DNA of 64,000 nucleotides from Parageobacillus thermantarcticus (lineage in GTDB: Bacteria > Bacillota > Bacilli > Bacillales > Anoxybacillaceae): positions 1 through 64,000 of the forward strand of contig NZ_FOJS01000005.1 of assembly GCF_900111865.1 (NCBI RefSeq), in the 5' to 3' direction. Shown piece by piece: positions 7,528 through 16,154 of the stretch. The notes below the pieces were generated by a model. The model ran no database searches. It was given only the letters and a program-made list of their open reading frames with translations, and had not been told where the DNA came from. Numbering within the stretch: position 1 is the stretch's first letter; every line of letters starts with the position of its first letter. A program made the position numbers and the translations under genes.

Positions 7528-8406
7528 TTGAATTATATTGAACTGCACAATATTGCTAAATCATTTGATAATAAAAATTACATACTAAAAGATATCAACT
7601 TGTCGTTACACCAAGGGGATCGTGTGGGCATTATTGGGGGAATTGGTTCTGGGAAAACCACTTTATTAAGAATAATCTTGGGATTGTATACTCCAACATC
7701 TGGGAAAATCAATAGAAACATATCCAATCACGAAATTGGGTATTTGCCTTCTACCAAAGGGATTATAGAAGAGTTTACAGTGAGAGAAAATCTCATATTT
7801 TGGTCTCAAACTTATCAATCCCCTATCCATGTAGTGGAGGAACTGATAGATAGGCTAAACATGGATAAGATGGCAGACAAAAAGGTGTCTTTGCTTTCTT
7901 CTGGAATGAAACAAAAACTTGCTTTTGCTTGCTCTATTATTCATTCCCCCAAACTTCTTATTTTGGATGAACCTACAGTAAATTTGGATGTAGAAAATCG
8001 ATCTTTAATAAAGAAATTTATACAGAAATATTCTAAGGAAAGTTGCATTGTCATTACATCTCATAATTTTGATGACATTGAACATATGTGTAATCGAATT
8101 GTTATGATTGTTGATGGAACGATAAAAGTGAAAGAGGAACTGAATAAATTAAAATCTGATTTTCAATCCTCTCTTGTCAGAATACGAACCATCTCAAAAA
8201 TCAATCAACAACAATCAATTCTAATTAAAGAAGAATTTCCAAATGTTCTGGTGAAAGATCATGAAGTGATTTTAGATAAACAAATTTATAAATTGAACGA
8301 TGTTTTATTAAAATTAATCCATTTGAATATAGAAATACGTGATGTTTTAGAAAATGAAGCAATACTTGAAGATATTTACTTACGTTTGAATAAGAAAGAA
8401 GGTTGA
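7528..8406 (+). CDS. ABC transporter ATP-binding protein, 292 aa (export or self-immunity)
   Basis: TTG start behind GGAGGG. Walker A is G-G-I-G-S-G-K-T (residues 37-44), the signature is L-S-S-G-M-K-Q-K, and Walker B is L-L-I-L-D-E-P-T followed by V-N-L-D. About 80 residues follow the ATPase core, as in antibiotic-type ABC ATPases of the CcmA/BcrA sort. The permease gene starts 5 bp downstream, so they form one transporter. In RiPP clusters such pairs usually protect the producer by removing its own peptide from the membrane. Confidence 0.85.
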   Translation: MNYIELHNIAKSFDNKNYILKDINLSLHQGDRVGIIGGIGSGKTTLLRIILGLYTPTSGKINRNISNHEIGYLPSTKGIIEEFTVRENLIFWSQTYQSPIHVVEELIDRLNMDKMADKKVSLLSSGMKQKLAFACSIIHSPKLLILDEPTVNLDVENRSLIKKFIQKYSKESCIVITSHNFDDIEHMCNRIVMIVDGTIKVKEELNKLKSDFQSSLVRIRTISKINQQQSILIKEEFPNVLVKDHEVILDKQIYKLNDVLLKLIHLNIEIRDVLENEAILEDIYLRLNKKEG

Positions 8407-8410
8407 CGGA

Positions 8411-9040
8411 ATGAAGGCTCTATTGTGGAAAGAATATCTTTTTCTGAAGAAGAAAATGCAAAAGATGTTGCTTCTAATAGCAATTGAATTTGTTCTAGTG
8501 TTGTACTTCATCTATGGATTAAATTCTATCCCTATTCGTATTAAATTTAATCTCATTTTAGGAACGACATCGATTATTTTTCTGTTACAAATACTTTTTG
8601 AATCCATTAAAACAGATAAACAAAATCGAGTATATGAGAAAATGTTGCAAATTTTTTCTATACAGAAGATATTAATTGTCAAGGTACTTTTTTCTGTTTT
8701 TATCGCAACAATCCTTAGCAGCATGTATTCGTTTCTATTCTATGGATATCAGTTGTACTTGGGGATTCAGATCCCTTCTCAATACTTGCTGTCTTTATTA
8801 TTATTGCCGTTTATTAACTTGCTCTTTGGAATAGTGTTATGCGTCGTCATGTTTCTGGTTGATAATATTGTCATATTAAAAGTTACTTCTATGTTTGGAG
8901 CGATGTTTTATGTATTAACCTTTACGAATATACATCAATACAAGATTATTGGAACCATTATTGGTATATTGCTTTTCCTTGTAATCACGCTCCATTTTCT
9001 TTTAAAGAAAATATCGAATGAAAAATTTTTAACGATGTAA
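8411..9040 (+). CDS. ABC transporter permease subunit, 209 aa
   Basis: A hydrophobic protein with six predicted membrane helices (about residues 20-36, 42-63, 90-110, 123-147, 152-170, 178-194), the size of a short ABC-2-type permease. It starts 5 bp after the ATPase gene stop and is followed 30 bp later by the exporter gene. No enzymatic motif is visible. It most likely forms the membrane channel of the transporter with the preceding ATPase; bacteriocin self-immunity is the likely role. Confidence 0.75.
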   Translation: MKALLWKEYLFLKKKMQKMLLLIAIEFVLVLYFIYGLNSIPIRIKFNLILGTTSIIFLLQILFESIKTDKQNRVYEKMLQIFSIQKILIVKVLFSVFIATILSSMYSFLFYGYQLYLGIQIPSQYLLSLLLLPFINLLFGIVLCVVMFLVDNIVILKVTSMFGAMFYVLTFTNIHQYKIIGTIIGILLFLVITLHFLLKKISNEKFLTM

Positions 9041-9069
9041 CCTCTTGGTTATGGAGGTGAGGAAGGAAA

Positions 9070-10728
9070 TTGAAAATATTAAAGTTCTATTTAAAAAAAA
9101 GCTTAAAAAATGTTGTTATTCTAGTATTGCTCACCCTATTCATCTCTTTCCTTAGCAACATCATTCCTATATTATCACAAATGGTTTTTGATGAAGGAAT
9201 TATGAAAAACAATGTTTTTAACATTGCTGTTTACTCATCTATTCTAATAGGGGTATATATTGGAAGAGGTGTTTTAAATCATTTTAGTGATTATTTAATA
9301 TCTGCAACATCTGCTAAGATTATAGCCAACCTCAAGAACGAAATCATTCAGAAGATATTAAAAATGCCTGTATCATTTTTTGATAAACAATCAACAGCTT
9401 ATATCTTATCAAGATTGAACGAAGTGAATTCTTTATCATCGATATTTACTCCAACTGTTTTTAACTTTCTTTCCAGCACAATATCAATGATAGGCGCTTT
9501 AATGTACATATTGTCCAAAAGCATTGAAATATTCGTTGCATGTGTATCGTTCATTCCAGTGGTTTATATTATTTCTAACACTTCTATCACATCCTTAAAC
9601 AGATACTCTAGAGAAATGCTTGAAGCTACTGCAAATACGAATAACAAAATACATTCTGCATTAGAGGGGATAATTGCATTAAAAGAACTAAACGAGGAAG
9701 AACACATGAATCAGTCTATTACAAAAGAAGTCAACCAATTAGCATTGAAGACAATTCATCAAAGCAAAACTGCCAGTAAAAGTTCCCAAATGCTAAACGT
9801 GATGGTTTTGGTGGTTCAGACGCTCATTATAGGTATAATTGGTTTTTTCATAACCAATAAAAAGCTGACTATAGGAGATTATGTGTCCATGACCCAATAT
9901 GTTGGCATGATATACTCTCCGTTGATTATGTTACAGAGTTTTAAGTTAAGTATACAACCTGCTATTGCTGCTATTTCAAGAATTAACAGCATGTTATCCT
10001 CTAATAACACAGAGAACATAGAGGAAAGCACAGGTAAAAAAATAGATTGCATCAAGTTTGTAAAATTTGAAAATGTATCATTTAAATACGATACATCAAA
10101 TGAAAGTATTCTTAATAATATCTGTTTTGATCTATATTCTGGAGATCGGATAGCATTTATCGGAAAAAATGGATCTGGTAAAACTACTATAGCCAAACTT
10201 TTATTGGGTTTTTATAAAAATTATTCTGGGAATATCACCATTAATGATTATGAACTGAGAGAGTTAGATATAAATAGTTTAAGATCCAAAATTGGGATTG
10301 TTCCGCAAAATATCTATCTATTCGAAGGAAGTGTAAAGGAAAATATTCGGATTGGAAATCGGGTGTTGTCTGAGGAAGAATTTCAAAGAAGATTAGATAG
10401 ACTTCTTGAATATGGCTTTTTGGATGGTTTGGATTTAAATAAAAAAATTATTGATAATGGGAAAAACTTGTCCAAAGGACAAATTCAGCAAATCGCTTTT
10501 GCAAGAATATTTATGAAGGATGTTGATGTCTTGATATTTGATGAAGCTACATCGAATATGGATCAAAACGCAAAAGAGGCTTTTCAAAACATTTTACTGG
10601 ATTTACTTCATGACAAAATTTGTTTGTTTATTAGTCACACTGATGAATTAATGTATCTTGTGAACAAGAAAATTGTATTAAATGATGGAAAAGCTGACAT
10701 TGTTTATTATAGGGAGGAAATCTCATGA
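9070..10728 (+). CDS. ABC exporter with fused membrane and ATPase domains, 552 aa
   Basis: TTG start after GGAGGTGAGGAAGG. Residues 1-310 form a six-helix exporter domain; residues about 330-552 form the ATPase with Walker A G-K-N-G-S-G-K-T-T, signature L-S-K-G-Q-I-Q-Q and Walker B V-L-I-F-D-E-A-T. There is no N-terminal C39 peptidase domain, so it exports without cutting the leader. No other protease lies in the cluster, so any leader removal relies on a host enzyme. Probable exporter of the modified 48-aa peptide. The stop overlaps the next start (ATGA). Confidence 0.85.
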   Translation: MKILKFYLKKSLKNVVILVLLTLFISFLSNIIPILSQMVFDEGIMKNNVFNIAVYSSILIGVYIGRGVLNHFSDYLISATSAKIIANLKNEIIQKILKMPVSFFDKQSTAYILSRLNEVNSLSSIFTPTVFNFLSSTISMIGALMYILSKSIEIFVACVSFIPVVYIISNTSITSLNRYSREMLEATANTNNKIHSALEGIIALKELNEEEHMNQSITKEVNQLALKTIHQSKTASKSSQMLNVMVLVVQTLIIGIIGFFITNKKLTIGDYVSMTQYVGMIYSPLIMLQSFKLSIQPAIAAISRINSMLSSNNTENIEESTGKKIDCIKFVKFENVSFKYDTSNESILNNICFDLYSGDRIAFIGKNGSGKTTIAKLLLGFYKNYSGNITINDYELRELDINSLRSKIGIVPQNIYLFEGSVKENIRIGNRVLSEEEFQRRLDRLLEYGFLDGLDLNKKIIDNGKNLSKGQIQQIAFARIFMKDVDVLIFDEATSNMDQNAKEAFQNILLDLLHDKICLFISHTDELMYLVNKKIVLNDGKADIVYYREEIS

Positions 10729-10883
10729 GTGAAATTATTTATATTTTGCTTTTAATTATTTCTTTGTTTATTTTGTTTTTCCAAATAAAAAATAAAAAAA
10801 TAGACCTAAAGGGTCTTTTCATCAAAATAATCACTATTATTCTCATATTATCGGTATTGGCATGGATAAGCAAATTGATGTAG
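10725..10883 (+). CDS. Small two-helix membrane protein, 52 aa (candidate immunity peptide)
   Basis: ATG overlaps the exporter stop as ATGA; GGAGG lies 8 bases upstream. The sequence has two hydrophobic segments (residues 4-20 and 31-48) split by a basic-polar turn, I-K-N-K-K-I-D-L-K. It is the last gene before a strong terminator and translationally coupled to the exporter. Small membrane proteins in this place often give bacteriocin immunity or help the exporter. No homolog is recognised. Confidence 0.7.
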   Translation: MSEIIYILLLIISLFILFFQIKNKKIDLKGLFIKIITIILILSVLAWISKLM

Positions 10884-10963
10884 AAACAAAATATATAAAA
10901 TTATTAGCAATTACAACTTCCAACGGTTATCAAGACCTAAAATTAAAAAATGCTAAAAAAATA

Positions 10964-11010
10964 AAGGTAAGCCATATTAGTCATGTATAATATGTTTGCT
11001 TACCTTTTTT
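10964..11010 (+). terminator. Terminator of the RiPP operon
   Basis: AAGGTAAGC (10964-10972) pairs with GCTTACCTT (10998-11006), an inner CATATTA/TAATATG stem extends it, and TTTT follows to 11010. It ends the operon that begins at the precursor gene. Confidence 0.85.
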
Positions 11011-11568
11011 ATTTCTTGGCTCTACCCTGAACCCGAGTTCGACAGTGACTAGGCAAACAAATCGCCTCCCAGCCCTTGATACAGAAGGGCTGAGAGGCAA
11101 TTGGGCATACTTCTGGCGTGTATCTAGGAGCGAGGATGAATGTCTAGGATCTTCAGAGGAGGCTCCAGCCCTAGAGCCACAAAGGTTTTCCTTTGTTTGG
11201 TCGTGATCTTTGTACACTGATAGAGGTCACGATATTTTGAAGAAAAATGTCCTAACGTGGAGCGCTGACATTTGTCTCTTACTTTCGGCCACGATTTTAC
11301 TCTCGATTCGGATCAAGAGGAGGATTAGACTGTTTTTGACAATTAAAAAATGCATGAAATGGCAAATAAGAATATTCAATGATCTGTATAAAATTTCATA
11401 CCTGTTGTCGCTTGACATGGAGCCTCTGCGGGCATGCTTTCTGGCAAAGGGGGCAAGCCACAGGACTTTGCAAGGCATATAAGCCTATCATACCCGCCAC
11501 TCCATGTAAAGCGGTGAATATGCAATAAATTATGCATATCCTTAATTGCCAAACACTACAATTCTTAA
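11011..11568. other. Non-coding stretch, partly GC-rich and hairpin-rich, unidentified
   Basis: No supported gene in about 560 bp. Frames on both strands at 11210-11480 overlap each other and lack ribosome sites. A GC-rich inverted repeat (11064-11077 with 11085-11098, one mismatch) and other short repeats lie in the left part; the right part is AT-rich. It is probably a remnant of mobile DNA at the join between the RiPP island and the decayed integrase. Confidence 0.4.
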
Positions 11569-12633
11569 TTGCCACTAACAGAATTAGGAGTTGATCCGCT
11601 CACTGGTAAGAGAAAGCGTAAAAAACAGCGAGGGTTTAAGACGAAGAAAAATGCTGAAAAAGCACTTGCTCTGATTGAGGCAGAGGTATTTAAAGGAACG
11701 TATTTCGAGCCTTCTAGCATTTATTTTAAGGACCATCTTTGCGAATGGTTTAAAGTGAAAAAAAAACAGTATTAACATCCAAACAGCGCAAGTTTATGAA
11801 AACTACATGAACAATCGATCATTCCAGTATTAGGACATGTTCAACTGTCACAGCTAACCCCAATGTTACTGCAAAATTATGTGAATGACTTGAAAGAAGA
11901 AGGATTCGCGAGTTCAACGATCATAAAAGGCTCGCTTGATTATGCTGTGAACATGGAGCTGTTACCTTCTAACCCCGCAAAAAAGATCCAGTTACCAAAG
12001 GATAAAAAGAAAGAGATGACCGTATGGGATATAGATGAAATTAAAGCTTTCTTTAAGGTAGCTAGCCAAGACCGACTATATCCCGCTTTTCATTTAGCGA
12101 TCACGACTGGAATGCGGCGGGACGAAATATTGGGATTGCGCTGGAAAGACATTGACTTTGATAAAGGCATATTATATGTTCGTCAAACACTAAGTAAAGA
12201 TGGAAAGAAATTTTTGAGCGGTGCTAAAACAGATTCAAGCGTCCGTAGTATTAAACTCTCTAATGAAACCATTGCTGTTTTGAGGAAACATAAGGCTAGA
12301 GTAGCTAGAGAGAAGCTACAACTTGGACCTGACTATGTGGATTATGATCTTGTCATCTGTACATCAAAAGGTACACCTGTAAATCCTGAGAATTTGAAAA
12401 GAACTTTCGAAAGGTTGATAAAAGAAGCGGGGGTTCCAAAGATTCGCTTCCATGACCTGCGCCACACTCACGCTACGATGCTCCTTGCACAGGGTGTACA
12501 CGCAAAGGTAATATCCGAACGTCTAGGCCACAGTAATATTAAAACAACACTAGACATTTATTCTCATGTATTACCTAATATGCAAGAGGAAGCGGCTAAT
12601 CAAATCGATGTCCTGTTATCAAAATCAAACTAA
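11569..12633 (+). pseudogene. Tyrosine recombinase (ICE/phage-type integrase), decayed
   Basis: The left part (11569-11775) has the arm-binding motif G-V-D-P-L-T-G-K-R-K and lacks a normal N-terminus. The right part (11863-12633) has the core-binding and catalytic domains with Arg in T-T-G-M-R-R-D-E-I, H-x-x-R in F-H-D-L-R-H-T-H, His in L-G-H-S-N-I and Tyr in I-Y-S-H-V. Between them the A9 tract at 11758-11766 shifts the frame (8 As would restore it), and one base is missing near 11817. The core domain also looks a few residues short after A-S-S-T-I. The gene is dead. It stops 115 bp before the 46-bp tRNA-Val fragment, the usual place for an integrase targeting that tRNA. Confidence 0.85.
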
Positions 12634-12748
12634 AAATGCTTCGGCACCAAAATGGCACCAACCGTAATTTGGACGCTATTTTGAGTGCCTGCTATAAAAA
12701 ACGAAAAGCTTGAAACCCTTGATACGCAAGGATTTCAAGCTTCTCACT

Positions 12749-12794
12749 TTAGTGATTCCGACTGGGCTCGAACCAGCGACCTCCACCCTGTCAA
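12749..12794. repeat. Attachment-site copy: 46 bp of the tRNA-Val 3' part
   Basis: Identical over 46 bp to 17187-17232 in the intact tRNA-Val gene. It covers the acceptor 3' strand, T-arm and variable region down to the anticodon loop, but not the 5' half, so it is not a functional tRNA. Together the two copies bound the 4.4-kb integrated element. Confidence 0.9.
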
Positions 12795-13251
12795 TCGAGT
12801 TTTCCAAAAATAATCTAATTTTATTGAGTAAATTAGATACAAAGACGTTTGATTTATCAAGTTTTTTTAGCTGTTGAAAATTAACTCCGTTCATTAAATT
12901 AACTCCGTTCATTAAATTTAACTTAAAAAAATAATTACGTTAGCAAATGTGTTAGCATGAAAGTGGGTATGTGGTCTGTTATAACGAATATGAGTAGTTC
13001 AGTTATAACAGGATGATGAAGCTAACGTTGAATGAGTGTACTATCGTTTATTCATATACCTAAGTAAATAAAAATGGAACAAAAAACATCAGTATTTACA
13101 ACATGCGTTGAATAGTAATCGCAGACATCAAAACTGGTAGTAGTGTTCACCCTTACCTTACATAATTAATATTAAGTAAAATATGACATATCTATTAATA
13201 TACCTCTCTCCTTTTGATTCGCCCACCTATACCACAAACATATTTCTCCGT
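12795..13251. other. AT-rich non-coding stretch inside the tRNA-Val island
   Basis: About 460 bp with no supported gene. A short tandem duplication lies at about 12885-12918 (two copies of the AACTCCGTTCATTAAATT unit). Otherwise I see nothing recognisable. Confidence 0.4.
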
Positions 13252-13413
13252 CTAAAGAATTTTCATGGAATAAAAACAACGCCCCACATCTGGACATTCT
13301 CTGTAATCTTCTATTAATTTTTTAAAGTTACAGCTTGTACAGTATGCCTCATACGGTCTTAAAGAATAATGGTGGAATCATTCTTCAACAGAAGATAAGA
13401 GCCATTTTATCAT
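13252..13413 (-). pseudogene. Cys-rich 53-codon frame with an in-frame TGA
   Basis: ATG at 13411-13413 lies 12 bp beyond the permease stop. The frame reads M-I-K-W-L-L-S-S-V-E-E, then TGA at codon 12, then continues to TAG at 13252-13254. The distal part has C-T-S-C-N-F-K-K-L-I-E-D-Y-R-E-C and C-F-Y-S-M-K, four Cys in a zinc-ribbon-like layout. The protein-like composition after the TGA suggests a real gene broken by a TGG to TGA change, or a start I cannot see. There is no clear ribosome site. Confidence 0.35.
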
Positions 13414-13424
13414 CGGCTTTAACA

Positions 13425-14372
13425 CTAAGTAACATCTCTACCTTCGAATACCAATAAAGATACTCCCATAAAAATAATAAAATACACAAGTAATATTATA
13501 ATAGAAAAACTAAGGGATGTACTTGGCGTAGGTCCTTCTATGAATTTGTAAAGATTAGTATTTTCAAAGAAAATATATTTAACAAAAGAATGATTAAAAA
13601 CACTTAGAACATTAGTAATAACTGAACCAGAAAGCTCAATAAATAAACTTACCCCAATAGCCAAAGCATTATGTTTGAAAAGTGTTGACATCATAAAGGC
13701 AAATGAGGATATAATTGCTATATCAATGAATTTTGATACATAAAACTCTAAAAAATGTTTCCATACTGACATCTCACGGATGGTACTTCCCTTTAAATAT
13801 ACATAATGTGAGGAACCATTATTAAATCCAAATCCTATCCATCCTATTAAAAAGGAAAAGACGAACAAAGAAAGAAGAAATATAGCTAAGATTATAAGAA
13901 TGGTCAGAAACTTAGATAACAATAATTCCCATCTGTGAAAAGGTCTTATTAATAAACTTTTTAGTGTTCCCCAAGCGTATTCCTGTGAAACTATGCTTGA
14001 AGCATAAATGATAGTAAAAAGAGTGATTAAGGATGATATACTAATAGTATAATGTACAAATCCAAAAGTTGTATTCTCGTAAAGTGGAGGTATATTATGC
14101 TTTAGATGGTAGTTATTCAATTTGATTTCCCGAACAATTTGGGACTTTAACAATTCTGGTATCTTATTATTACTTAGTTTAACACTATCTATTTTGTTTT
14201 GTGCTATAAGATCCTTCTTCCAATTCAAGTAGTTGTGATTTGCGTTGGTATAGTTAACAAAAACGAATGCAATAATAATAGCAACTAAAAGTACTAGTTG
14301 CATTATCCAAAATAAACTTCGCTTAAATATTTTTATATTTTCGTTGACGATTAAATTCCAAAAGCTAACCAA
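13425..14372 (-). CDS. ABC-2-type transporter permease, 315 aa, without its ATPase
   Basis: TTG start with GGGAGGTG upstream. One N-terminal helix is followed by an extracellular loop of about 85 residues and five more helices, the fold of BcrB/NatB-like permeases in antibiotic resistance or bacteriocin immunity. Two bases before its TTG another frame ends (L-E-G-G-E-stop at 14375-14377), which is probably the end of the partner ATPase. That gene is cut by the IS110/IS1111-type element about 45 bp upstream. Without an ATPase it is probably not functional unless one is supplied elsewhere. Confidence 0.75.
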   Translation of the reverse strand: MVSFWNLIVNENIKIFKRSLFWIMQLVLLVAIIIAFVFVNYTNANHNYLNWKKDLIAQNKIDSVKLSNNKIPELLKSQIVREIKLNNYHLKHNIPPLYENTTFGFVHYTISISSLITLFTIIYASSIVSQEYAWGTLKSLLIRPFHRWELLLSKFLTILIILAIFLLSLFVFSFLIGWIGFGFNNGSSHYVYLKGSTIREMSVWKHFLEFYVSKFIDIAIISSFAFMMSTLFKHNALAIGVSLFIELSGSVITNVLSVFNHSFVKYIFFENTNLYKFIEGPTPSTSLSFSIIILLVYFIIFMGVSLLVFEGRDVT

Positions 14373-14435
14373 TTTTATTCACCTCCCTCTAGAAATGTTG
14401 ATATATCAAGGCTTTTCGGCCTCTCAGGGGTGTCA

Positions 14436-14759
14436 AAAAAATATTTTTCGACAAAATCCCTTACATCCTTTTTCAGTTTTGTGGATATCTTACAGAACCA
14501 GGGTGCGCTTCGCGGCCACTACTGGTTAAATTTGGTTGTAGTGGAGGGAAGCGTATGGGATGCACCTTGGATCTCTGCATCGCTGATGATGACGAACCCT
14601 CCCATGTCTCTGGGCATCCTTGTGCCTACATTCCTTCGTTCGGTCTAGTCATCAGGCAGAGGCCGGCTATGCTCCTTTAGGGACTCAAGGTCGAATGGAT
14701 GATATCGCGCCAGCTTCTCCGTGTCATCCTTGTTGTCTAGGGAATCGAAACTATAGGCA
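14436..14759 (-). ncRNA. Candidate bridge/seeker RNA region of the IS1111-like element
   Basis: This 3' non-coding end has strong secondary structure: CGCTTC (14506-14511) with GAAGCG (14548-14553), CCACTAC (14516-14522) with GTAGTGG (14538-14544), and an outer GGGTGC/GCACC pairing. IS110-family elements express a structured RNA that directs target and donor recognition; in the IS1111 group it comes from the 3' end. Exact RNA ends and guide loops cannot be set from one copy. Confidence 0.55.
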
Positions 14760-16037
14760 TCAAGCAGCCGTTTCGAGGCCAAAGATGTCCTGAATCATTC
14801 TCTTCACATCAAACGCCTGTCGTTTCGTACACACCGCATGCAGTACCTTCAGTAATTTTCCGCATAACACTACAATGGATTGCTTCTTCCGCAACGGATT
14901 ATCAGGACGTGTCGTGTAATATTCGTGCAGCTGCCGAAACGCTTCGTTGTGACGGATCATTGGCATCATCACCCGAAACAGAAGGGCGCGCAATCGCCTT
15001 CTTCCACGCTTGGAGATCCGTTTTTGCCCTTTGTGTTGGCCGGAGGAATGTTCCCGCAGCGTCAGGCCCGCTAATTTGATAAGCTGCCGCGGATCCTGAT
15101 AATGGGAGAAACTCCCGATCTCTGATAACAGTTCTACGATGGTCGCATCGCCTAAGCCCGGAACGGTCTTCAGCCATTCGTATTCGACGGAGGTCTGAAC
15201 GAGTTCGATCAGCTGCTCTGTCAGTGCCTCGATCTCTTTTTCCAGCTGGCGATATCGGCGGACAAGCGTGGCAATTTCGATACGGGCCATCTGTTGTCCT
15301 TCCGTTACGCCAATGGAGTGTTGGGCCAGTTCTATGAGCTTCTTCGCTTTCGGCCTTTGCGGCGATTGTAACCCCTCGCTTTGCCGATAAAGGGTGAGAA
15401 CCTCTTCTAGCTCTTTTCCTGCTAGATCACTCGGAAATGGCGTATATTCCAGCACCGCGAGCGCCATTTTCCCAAATGACGGGAAGACTTGGGAAAACTC
15501 CGGAAAATATCGATCAAGCCAGCGAATCATTTGATTTCGAATCGCTCCCTGTTCTTCCACCAATTTGGAGCGAAATGTCGCTCCCACCCGCAGCTCCGCC
15601 TCCATCCCTTTCAGAATACGCGGATAGCTGAATCGGCCGTCTTTCACTAATCGGGCAATGACGAGCGCATCTTTCGCATCATGCTTGGTTGGAAGGTTGT
15701 CATCCAACTCTTTGGATCGCTTCACGTGCATCGGATTTGTCATGACGAGAGGAATTCCCTTCTCGTCTAGAAAGTAAGCGAGATTGAGCCAATAATGCCC
15801 CGTTGGCTCGATGCCAACGATCACCTCGGTTTTTCCAAATTCCTTCATGGCTTCCACAATGCACTGGTACAACCATTCCAATCCTTCTTTCGATTGCAGA
15901 ACAGGAAACGGCTTTTTTAACACCCTCCCTCGCTCATCCACAAAGCAGGCATAATGTTTTTTCTTTGCGATATCCATCCCCACAACCAGCGTTTGTTCGG
16001 TGACTTGATTAATCTTCTTGTTTGAGATAGAATGCAT
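14760..16037 (-). CDS. IS110-family transposase (RuvC-like DEDD recombinase), 425 aa
   Basis: ATG start with AAGGAGGA 8 bases upstream. The N-terminal DEDD_Tnp domain shows G-M-D-I-A-K-K-K-H (first Asp, residue 21), G-I-E-P-T-G-H-Y-W (Glu) and H-D-A-K-D-A-L-V-I-A-R (Asp-Asp). A coiled-coil linker follows. The C-terminal Transposase_20 domain has T-V-P-G-L-G-D-A-T and the serine-containing R-E-H-S-S-G-Q-H-K-G region. It is full length and apparently intact. Excision and insertion are guided by an RNA from the element. Confidence 0.9.
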   Translation of the reverse strand: MHSISNKKINQVTEQTLVVGMDIAKKKHYACFVDERGRVLKKPFPVLQSKEGLEWLYQCIVEAMKEFGKTEVIVGIEPTGHYWLNLAYFLDEKGIPLVMTNPMHVKRSKELDDNLPTKHDAKDALVIARLVKDGRFSYPRILKGMEAELRVGATFRSKLVEEQGAIRNQMIRWLDRYFPEFSQVFPSFGKMALAVLEYTPFPSDLAGKELEEVLTLYRQSEGLQSPQRPKAKKLIELAQHSIGVTEGQQMARIEIATLVRRYRQLEKEIEALTEQLIELVQTSVEYEWLKTVPGLGDATIVELLSEIGSFSHYQDPRQLIKLAGLTLREHSSGQHKGQKRISKRGRRRLRALLFRVMMPMIRHNEAFRQLHEYYTTRPDNPLRKKQSIVVLCGKLLKVLHAVCTKRQAFDVKRMIQDIFGLETAA

Positions 16038-16154
16038 GTATAGTCCTCCTTGGTATTCAAATTAGGGGTCAATTCACAGATTGACACCCCCGAATCATAC
16101 CAAGAGGGCTTTTTTTATTCAAGTCCCCGAGAAAACTTCTAACAGGAATGCTCC

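Larger units (their letters stand above)
14420..16097 (-). mobile_element. IS110-family element, IS1111-like group
   Basis: About 1.68 kb with one DEDD transposase. Subterminal inverted repeats GGGGTGTCA (14427-14435) and TGACACCCC (16082-16090) lie near both ends. The non-coding part is short upstream of the transposase (about 50 bp) and long downstream (about 330 bp), the layout of the IS1111 group. Outer ends are estimated. It interrupts the putative ATPase gene of the neighbouring ABC transporter. Confidence 0.8.

Noticed and set aside
4605-10883. Lanthipeptide or lasso-peptide reading of the RiPP operon
   Set aside because: No dehydratase, cyclase, or lasso B/C proteins are present; both enzymes are radical SAM.
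11210-11482. Plus- and minus-strand frames of 83-90 codons over the same bases
   Set aside because: They mirror each other, lack ribosome sites and resemble no family.
14344-14648. Plus-strand frames in the non-coding end of the IS110/IS1111-type element
   Set aside because: Better explained as structured guide-RNA sequence; no ribosome site.
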